A DNA stretch of 11,635 bases, taken from positions 1-11,635 of the forward strand of contig CAUBQU010000017.1 of NCBI GenBank assembly GCA_958438185.1, in the 5' to 3' direction. This stretch comes from an uncultured Oscillospiraceae bacterium (GTDB lineage: Bacteria; Bacillota; Clostridia; Oscillospirales; Oscillospiraceae). The position numbers were made by a program, and so were the translations under genes. The notes below the pieces were generated by a model, which did no database searches, was not told the origin of the DNA, and saw only the letters and a program-made list of their open reading frames with translations. Shown piece after piece: positions 7,417-11,635 of this stretch. Numbering within the stretch: the stretch's first letter is position 1; every line of letters starts with the position of its first letter.

Positions 7417-7455
7417 GAAAAAAGCCGCTGCGGCGGCGATGCAAAGACAGAAAGC

Positions 7456-7460
7456 AGGGA
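7456..7460 (+). promoter_or_regulatory. Ribosome binding site of the TIM-barrel gene (TTG start)
   Basis: AGGGA ends 5 nt before TTG 7466. A TGA in the same frame lies immediately upstream (7463-7465), so the protein cannot start earlier. The first in-frame ATG comes only at residue 37, past conserved-looking sequence, so a TTG start is the best choice. Confidence 0.55.
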
Positions 7461-7465
7461 TCTGA

Positions 7466-8230
7466 TTGAAGTCGATTCGCGACAAGCTGTATCTTTCCAC
7501 CATAGCAGATGACGATTATGAGCAGGCGGCGGCCTATGGCGTCGGCCTGGAGATCGCGGAATTTTGCGCGGCGATGAATATGGACGGGGAGCTGTTCCCG
7601 ATTTTTGACAGCAACGTGCGGATCAAAATGAAATCCGCCGACCGGTTCGTGTTCCACGGGCCCTTTGCGGAGCTCTCGCCCTGCAGCATCGATCCGAAGG
7701 TGCGGCAGGTGAGCATGGAGCGGTATTTGCAGGCGGTGCAGCTGGCGGCCCAGTATGGGACGCAGCGCGTTGTCCTGCACTCGGGGTTTATTCCGCAGGT
7801 CTATTTTCCCCACTGGTATGAGGAAGAGAGTATCAAATTCTGGCGGGAGCTGCTGCCGCAGCTGCCGGAGGGGACGCAGATCCTGCTGGAAAACGTGATG
7901 GACCCGGCGCCGGATTCCATGGTCCGGGTCATCCGAAAGGTCGATGACCCGCGGCTGCGGCTGTGCCTGGATATCGGGCATGCCAACTGCGCCCGGGGCG
8001 AGGCGACGCTCAAGCAATGGCTTGAAGCGTTCCGGCCCTACCTGCGCCATGTGCATCTGCACAACAACGACGGCAAGTGGGATCTGCACAGCCCCTTGGG
8101 TGAGGGCGTCATCCCCATGGCAGAGACGCTGGACTGGCTGAATGAAAACGCCCCTGATGCGACCATGACGATCGAGAATATGAACTGCAGCGATTCCATG
8201 CAATGGCTGGAGAAAGAAGGCTATCTATGA
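7466..8230 (+). CDS. Metal-dependent TIM-barrel protein, sugar phosphate isomerase/epimerase or AP endonuclease 2 superfamily, role unknown
   Basis: This 254-residue protein has the pattern of the xylose isomerase-like/AP endonuclease family 2 barrel. Candidate metal ligands lie at successive strand ends: His64 (VFHGPF), His105 (VVLHSG), Glu142 (LLENV), Asp169 and His172 (CLDIGHA), His197 and/or His199 (HVHLHNND), Asp206 and His208 (WDLHSPLGEG) and Glu237 (TIENMN). Simple sugar epimerases of the fold mainly need a Glu-Asp-His-Glu set. This fuller set resembles the trinuclear zinc site of endonuclease IV. No signal peptide or membrane segment is seen, so it should be cytosolic. It overlaps cobT by 4 nt (ATGA) and heads the lower-ligand gene run, suggesting a role tied to the nucleotide loop (ribose phosphate, ribazole or a phosphoester), but this is only context. 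It has no standard place in the cobalamin pathway. The start is TTG. The superfamily call is fairly safe; the reaction is unknown. Confidence 0.85.
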   Translation: MKSIRDKLYLSTIADDDYEQAAAYGVGLEIAEFCAAMNMDGELFPIFDSNVRIKMKSADRFVFHGPFAELSPCSIDPKVRQVSMERYLQAVQLAAQYGTQRVVLHSGFIPQVYFPHWYEEESIKFWRELLPQLPEGTQILLENVMDPAPDSMVRVIRKVDDPRLRLCLDIGHANCARGEATLKQWLEAFRPYLRHVHLHNNDGKWDLHSPLGEGVIPMAETLDWLNENAPDATMTIENMNCSDSMQWLEKEGYL

Positions 8231-9363
8231 TGACAATCACAAAAACCGTCCCCGAACTGGAGGGCGCGCTGGCCCAGTGCCTGGCGGGCATCAAACCGGC
8301 GGACGAGGCTGCCATGGAGGAGGCCCGGCAGCGCCAGGCGCAGCTGGCTAAGCCCCCCGGTTCCCTGGGCAAGCTGGAGGATATCTCCATCCGCCTGGCA
8401 GGGATGACGGGGCGGGTCCATAACAAGATGGACCGGTGCCGCATCATCGTCCTGTGCGCGGACAATGGCGTCGTGGCCGAGGGCGTGGCCTGCGCGCCAC
8501 AGTCGGTGACCCTGGCGCAGACGCTGAACCTGACCCGGGGCAAGACCGGGGCCTCGTGCCTGGCGAAGCATTTTGGCGACGAAGTCGTCGTCGTGGACAT
8601 GGGCGTGAACGCCGTCATCCGGGACCCGAAGGTCCTGGACCGGAAGATTGCCATGGGCACGCGGGACCTTTACGTAGAGCCTGCAATGACGCGCCAGCAG
8701 GCGCTGCAGGCGATCCTGGTGGGCATCGAGCTGGCGGACCAGGCGGCGGCGGACCAGGTCACGGCCGTCGGCGTCGGCGAGATGGGCATCGGCAATACGA
8801 CGACGTCGTCCGCCGTCCTGTGCGCGCTGACGGGCGCGGCAGTGGCGGATGTCACCGGGCGCGGCGGCGGTGTGAACGACGAGGGCTTCCGCCGGAAAAA
8901 GCAGGTCATCGCCGAGGCGCTGGAAAAGCACCGGCCCAACGCGGCGGACCCGGTGGATGTGCTGCAGAAGGTCGGCGGCTTTGACCTGTGCGCCATGTGC
9001 GGCGTCTTTTTGGGCTGCGCGAAGAACCGGGTGCCGGTGGTCATCGATGGGTTTATCTCCGTCGTCGCCGCCCTGTGCGCGGCGCGGCTGTGCGGCGCGG
9101 CGCGGGATTATTTCTTCGCGTCCCACGAATCCTATGAGATCGGCTATCAGCTGGCGGTGCAGGAGCTGGGGCTGGAACCGTGGCTCGTTTTGGGCATGCG
9201 CCTGGGCGAGGGCAGCGGCTGCACCGTCGCCTTCCGGGTCATGGACGCGGCCTGCGCGATCATCAACGAGATGGCAACCTTTGCCGAGGGCGCCATTGAC
9301 GACGGCTATCTCGACGAGATCCGCGCCAACGACTCCTTCACCGTCACCCGGGAGGCCCCGTGA
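8227..9363 (+). CDS. cobT: Nicotinate-nucleotide:dimethylbenzimidazole phosphoribosyltransferase
   Basis: The enzyme transfers phosphoribose from nicotinate mononucleotide to a lower-ligand base, giving alpha-ribazole 5'-phosphate (or an analogue) for the nucleotide loop. It has 378 residues; the family is about 350. Signature segments are QLAKPPGSLGKLE (39-51), VLCADNGVVAEGV (75-87), GVGEMGIGNTTTS (182-194) with Glu185, VTGRGGGVNDEGF (209-221), and GMRLGEGSG (323-331). Glu328 there corresponds to the catalytic base Glu317 of the Salmonella enzyme. ATG 8227 overlaps the TIM-barrel stop as ATGA. A second ATG follows at once (8230), and AGAAGG at 8215-8220 serves both. The gene ends in a GTGA overlap with cobU. 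The base used cannot be read from sequence; no bluB or bza genes for making dimethylbenzimidazole lie in the window. Confidence 0.97.
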   Translation: MMTITKTVPELEGALAQCLAGIKPADEAAMEEARQRQAQLAKPPGSLGKLEDISIRLAGMTGRVHNKMDRCRIIVLCADNGVVAEGVACAPQSVTLAQTLNLTRGKTGASCLAKHFGDEVVVVDMGVNAVIRDPKVLDRKIAMGTRDLYVEPAMTRQQALQAILVGIELADQAAADQVTAVGVGEMGIGNTTTSSAVLCALTGAAVADVTGRGGGVNDEGFRRKKQVIAEALEKHRPNAADPVDVLQKVGGFDLCAMCGVFLGCAKNRVPVVIDGFISVVAALCAARLCGAARDYFFASHESYEIGYQLAVQELGLEPWLVLGMRLGEGSGCTVAFRVMDAACAIINEMATFAEGAIDDGYLDEIRANDSFTVTREAP

Positions 9364-9893
9364 GGTACTTCCTGTCCGGCGGCTCGAAGAGCGGGAAATC
9401 CATGCTGGGCCAGCGCCTGGCGCGGGATATGGCCGCCGGTGGCCCGCTCTATTATATCGCGACGATGATCCCACGGGATGAGGAGGACCATGCCCGCATC
9501 CGCCGCCATCTGCAGGAGCGGGCGGGCTGGGGCTTTACGACCGTCGAATGCGGCGCGTCGCTCCTGGGCGGCCTGGCGGGCTGCGACCCGGCGGGGAGCT
9601 TCCTGCTGGACTCGGTCACGGCGCTGCTGACAAATGTGATGTTCACAAAAGACGGCAGCTTCTGCAAAGACGCCCCCGAGCAGCTGGCGCGGGATATTGA
9701 GATGCTCTGCGCCCGCTGCCAGAAGCTCGTCATCGTCTCGGATGATCTTTATTCCGACGCCCGGCGCTTTGACGCCTGGACGCGGGACTATTGCGCGGGC
9801 CTGGGGCTGATCTGCCGCCGGGCCGCGGCGGCCTGCGACGTGGCCGTGGAGGTCACGGCGGATTTTCCGATCTGCTGGAAAGGAGCGCTGTAA
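9360..9893 (+). CDS. cobU: Adenosylcobinamide kinase / adenosylcobinamide-phosphate guanylyltransferase, divergent C-terminus
   Basis: CobU phosphorylates adenosylcobinamide and then adds GMP to give adenosylcobinamide-GDP, the partner of alpha-ribazole in the CobS reaction. The 177 residues match the family (about 180). The P-loop FLSGGSKSGKS (4-14) is intact. His50 in ARIRRHLQER, followed by WGFTTVE, fits the guanylylated His46 region of Salmonella CobU. LLDSVTALLTN (82-92) fits the middle motif. The C-terminal signature is altered: the usual SNEVGxGxVP is SDDLYSDARR (127-136), although the later A..D...EV....P...K spacing survives. GTG 9360 overlaps the cobT stop as GTGA, and GGAGG lies only 4 nt upstream. 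A second, short CobU-like gene lies just after cobS and carries the better C-terminal motif, so the two may divide or share the job. Confidence 0.88.
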   Translation: MRYFLSGGSKSGKSMLGQRLARDMAAGGPLYYIATMIPRDEEDHARIRRHLQERAGWGFTTVECGASLLGGLAGCDPAGSFLLDSVTALLTNVMFTKDGSFCKDAPEQLARDIEMLCARCQKLVIVSDDLYSDARRFDAWTRDYCAGLGLICRRAAAACDVAVEVTADFPICWKGAL

Positions 9894-9894
9894 T

Positions 9895-10653
9895 ATGGGT
9901 TGGATCACGGCTTTTTCCATGGCCTTTGGCATGTTCTGCGCCATCCCGTTTCCGGTAAGGCGTTGGGATGAGCAGCTGCGGGCGCGGATGCTGGTGTGCT
10001 TTCCCTGGGTCGGCGCGATCATCGGCGCGATCTGGGCGTTTGCCTGCTGGCTGCTGCGGCGCATCGGCTTTTCCGGCGTCCTGGCAGGGGCGCTGCTGAC
10101 GGCGCTGCCGCTGCTGCTGACGGGGTTTATCCACCTGGACGGGTTTATGGATTGCTGCGACGCGATCTATTCCCGCCGGGACCTGGAGACGCGGAAGAAA
10201 ATTTTGAAGGATTCCCACTGCGGGGCCTTTGCTGTTGTCCATCTGGCGCTGTACCTGCTGGTCTTCGCCGGGGCAATGACGGAGGCGACGGCGGCGCCGT
10301 GGCTGCTGGTGTTTTTGCCGGTGGCCCCCCGGTGCATCACGGCCCTGGCTGTGGCGACGATGGAGCCGATGCAGACGAGCCAGTATGCGGGGAAGGAAAG
10401 TCTCTATCACAAGGGCCATTACACGGCGCTGTTTGTGACGCTGGCTGCCAGTATGCTGCTGCCGGTGGTGCTGTTTGGGCTTGCGGGCTTCAGCGTTGCG
10501 GTGGCGGCGGCGGTGGCGCTTTTGAATGTGCGCTTCGGCGTGAAGCAGTTGGGCGGCATGTCGGGGGATATCTCCGGCTTTGCCATCACGCGTGGCGAAC
10601 TGGGCGGCGTTTTGGCGCTGGCGGTTCTGATTTGGCTGGGAGGAATACGATGA
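9895..10653 (+). CDS. cobS: Adenosylcobinamide-GDP ribazoletransferase (cobalamin synthase)
   Basis: This integral membrane enzyme joins adenosylcobinamide-GDP to alpha-ribazole (phosphate), giving adenosylcobalamin (phosphate). The 252 residues are typical. The conserved polar core is HLDGFMDCCDA (80-90, with Asp82, Asp86 and Asp89), then RKKILKDSHCGAFAV (100-114). A later loop GGMSGDISGFA (220-230) matches the usual GG.TGD..G. Hydrophobic stretches near 35-54, 61-79, 112-128, 134-152, 177-196 and 198-210, plus 236-249, predict a polytopic membrane protein. The N-terminal FGMFCAIPFP is also typical of the family. AAAGGAG lies 9 nt before ATG 9895, and only one base separates the gene from cobU. 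It overlaps the next gene by 4 nt. Confidence 0.96.
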   Translation: MGWITAFSMAFGMFCAIPFPVRRWDEQLRARMLVCFPWVGAIIGAIWAFACWLLRRIGFSGVLAGALLTALPLLLTGFIHLDGFMDCCDAIYSRRDLETRKKILKDSHCGAFAVVHLALYLLVFAGAMTEATAAPWLLVFLPVAPRCITALAVATMEPMQTSQYAGKESLYHKGHYTALFVTLAASMLLPVVLFGLAGFSVAVAAAVALLNVRFGVKQLGGMSGDISGFAITRGELGGVLALAVLIWLGGIR

Positions 10654-11018
10654 CGCTAGTTTTTGGCGGCGCTTATATGGGTAAGCAGGACTATGCCAAG
10701 GCCCATCTCGGCGCGGGAGAGATCGAGCAGTGCGGGAGCGGCCTGCCGTCGTTCCGGACGGGCTGCGTGGCGGGGCTGGAACGCTTCAGCCTGGCCTGCG
10801 CCGAGCAGAAGCGGGATGCCGCCGCGGCCCTGGAGGCCTGCGCGGCCCAGTGGGAGGATTGCATTTTGATCGTCCGGGATATCTCCTGCGGCGTCGTCCC
10901 CATTGATGCGACGGAGCGGGCCTGGCGAGAGGAAAATGGCCGGATGATGCGGATGCTGGCGCAGCATGCCAAGCGGGTCATTCGGATCTGGTATGGATTG
11001 CCGCAGGTGCTGAAATGA
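10650..11018 (+). CDS. Short CobU-family protein (second cobinamide kinase/guanylyltransferase-like)
   Basis: This 122-residue protein begins MTLVFGGAYMGKQ, a P-loop-like GGxxxGK with Gln13 where CobU has Ser. Its second half, IVRDISCGVVPIDATERAWRE, then GR, A..A.RVIRI and GLPQVLK (74-122), closely follows the CobU C-terminal signature (NEVGxGIVP...R.FR...G......A....V.....G.P..LK). About 50 central residues of CobU, including the guanylylated His, are missing. ATG 10650 overlaps the cobS stop as ATGA with GGGAGG 6-7 nt before it. The frame stays open far upstream inside cobS, but that is out-of-frame shadow. It may be a partner of the larger CobU, a stand-alone kinase or guanylyltransferase, or a regulatory remnant. 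The intact frame, good ribosome binding site and conserved tail argue against a decaying pseudogene. Family membership is fairly sure; the activity is not. Confidence 0.82.
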   Translation: MTLVFGGAYMGKQDYAKAHLGAGEIEQCGSGLPSFRTGCVAGLERFSLACAEQKRDAAAALEACAAQWEDCILIVRDISCGVVPIDATERAWREENGRMMRMLAQHAKRVIRIWYGLPQVLK

Positions 11019-11635
11019 AACAATTACTTTTACTCCGCCACGGGAGGACCGTGGCCAATGAACAGAAAAAATACTGCGGGTGGACGGATAGCCCCCTGTC
11101 TGACGCCGGGCGGGAAGACCTGGCGGCGCGGAAGGCCCAGTACCGCTACCCGGGCCTTTCCGGCTTCGCCGTCTACACCAGCGGCCTTTGCCGCACGGAG
11201 CAGACGCTGCAGGCTTTGTATGGCGACGTGCCCCACACCGTCGAGCCGGGGTTCCGGGAGATGCACTTCGGCATCTTTGAAGACCGGACCTACGAGCAGA
11301 TGAAGGACGAGGCCGCGTACCAAGCCTGGATCACCGGGGATAACGAGCAGAACGTCTGCCCCGGCGGGGAGAGCGGCGCGCAGATGACGGCGCGGGTGCT
11401 GGATGCACTGGAGCGGGTCCTGGCCCGGGATGAGCGGGTCTGCATCGTCTGCCACGGCGGCGTGATCGCGGCGATCATGGCGCATCTGTTCCCGGATGAC
11501 CCGAAGGACCGCTACACCTGGCAGCCGGAAAATGGCTGCGGGTATCTCGTCACGCTTGCCCCGGCGCTGCGCTATGTCCCGGTGCCGTTTGCCAAGGCCA
11601 ATTGGGAGGGGAAGCACTACAGCTTTTTCCAGAAC
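11015..11635 (+). CDS. cobC: Alpha-ribazole phosphatase-like histidine phosphatase, 3' end cut by window edge
   Basis: The frame is open from ATG 11015 to the last base, giving 207 residues without a stop. It is a histidine phosphatase (phosphoglycerate mutase superfamily) with LLLLRHGRT at 4-12, whose His9 would be phosphorylated. The rest of the active site fits: Arg60 in TSGLCRTEQT, Glu82 in REMHFGIFE, and the second His147 in VCHGGV. CGWTDSPLSDAGRE (21-34) is usual in CobC proteins. CobC removes the 5'-phosphate from alpha-ribazole phosphate or adenosylcobalamin phosphate, the last step of loop assembly. The superfamily is broad, so the specific role rests on its place directly after cobT-cobU-cobS. 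The family is about 200 residues, so the stop is probably just beyond the edge. ATG overlaps the preceding stop as ATGA; the ribosome binding site (AGGTG) is weak, suggesting translational coupling. Confidence 0.88.
   Translation, partial: MKQLLLLRHGRTVANEQKKYCGWTDSPLSDAGREDLAARKAQYRYPGLSGFAVYTSGLCRTEQTLQALYGDVPHTVEPGFREMHFGIFEDRTYEQMKDEAAYQAWITGDNEQNVCPGGESGAQMTARVLDALERVLARDERVCIVCHGGVIAAIMAHLFPDDPKDRYTWQPENGCGYLVTLAPALRYVPVPFAKANWEGKHYSFFQN

Noticed and set aside
7383..7418. Tiny open frame MYFLFPRSVVK between hemL and the TIM-barrel gene, possible leader peptide
   Set aside because: Eleven codons with GGGGAG 4 nt upstream, but it overlaps the promoter/dyad, and transcription from that promoter would start after it. 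No attenuator hairpin with a U-tract follows.
7424..7437. GCCG-CTG-CGGC hairpin next to an A-run, a minus-strand terminator-like pattern
   Set aside because: The stem is only 4 bp with a 3-nt loop, and no minus-strand gene exists that would need termination here.
7364..7465. Cobalamin riboswitch or other large structured leader
   Set aside because: The gap is about 100 nt, far too short for a cobalamin riboswitch of about 200 nt, and no B12-box-like element is visible.
6044..8203. Very long minus-strand open frame (about 719 codons) antisense to hemL and the TIM-barrel gene
   Set aside because: It is rich in Arg, Pro, His and Gln with no recognisable domain, and it lies opposite two well-supported genes. 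Third-position GC bias removes stop codons from the opposite strand, which explains its length.
8221..9474. Long minus-strand open frame antisense to cobT
   Set aside because: Low-complexity Arg/His/Gln-rich translation with no family features; cobT on the plus strand has all its catalytic motifs.
1..11635. tRNA, rRNA, CRISPR array, insertion sequence, attachment site or phage gene
   Set aside because: Nearly every base lies in a plus-strand metabolic gene. No direct-repeat arrays, transposase motifs or terminal inverted repeats were seen, and base composition is uniform apart from 7380-7425.

Overview
This window is a compact, one-strand tetrapyrrole/cobalamin (vitamin B12) biosynthesis locus. 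The DNA is GC-rich, with G or C at most third codon positions. It carries strong AAAGGAGG-type ribosome binding sites, many 4-nt ATGA/GTGA overlaps, and two fusions known from Clostridia (HemA joined to a precorrin-2 dehydrogenase, CobA joined to HemD). The order hemA-hemC-(cobA)hemD-hemB-hemL matches the hemACDBL cluster I recall from Clostridium josui. Together with the oxygen-independent logic, this points to a GC-rich anaerobic Firmicute of the Clostridia/Oscillospiraceae kind. That assignment is an inference from gene content, not a database match.

Layout. (1) Positions 1-1296 hold the 3' part of cobQ, whose 5' end lies outside the window. (2) Positions 1339-7363 hold five tightly packed genes that turn glutamyl-tRNA into sirohydrochlorin. 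HemA makes glutamate-1-semialdehyde, HemL makes 5-aminolevulinate, HemB makes porphobilinogen, HemC makes hydroxymethylbilane, the HemD half of the CobA-HemD fusion makes uroporphyrinogen III and its CobA half makes precorrin-2. The tail of the HemA fusion then oxidises precorrin-2 to sirohydrochlorin, the branch point to siroheme and anaerobic cobalamin synthesis. (3) Positions 7364-7465 form the only AT-rich intergenic stretch, with an extended -10 promoter candidate and an operator-like dyad. (4) Positions 7466-11635 hold a second run of six overlapping or abutting genes: a metal-dependent TIM-barrel protein of unknown role, then cobT, cobU, cobS, a short second CobU-like gene, and cobC running off the right edge. 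This run attaches the nucleotide loop and lower ligand to cobinamide.

No decarboxylation/heme branch genes (hemE, hemN, hemH) are present, so the trunk enzymes here seem to feed corrinoid and siroheme synthesis. The corrin-ring genes, cobD/cbiB, the adenosyltransferase and any cobalamin riboswitch would have to lie outside.

Most of the window is well-understood metabolism. Three points deserve a second look. First, two CobU-family proteins flank cobS with complementary decay: one keeps the P-loop and guanylylation His but has a changed C-terminal motif, the other keeps the C-terminal motif but lacks the middle and has an altered P-loop. Second, the TIM-barrel protein shows an almost complete endonuclease IV-like set of metal ligands and is coupled to cobT. 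Third, a dyad overlaps the promoter that would drive this second transcription unit.
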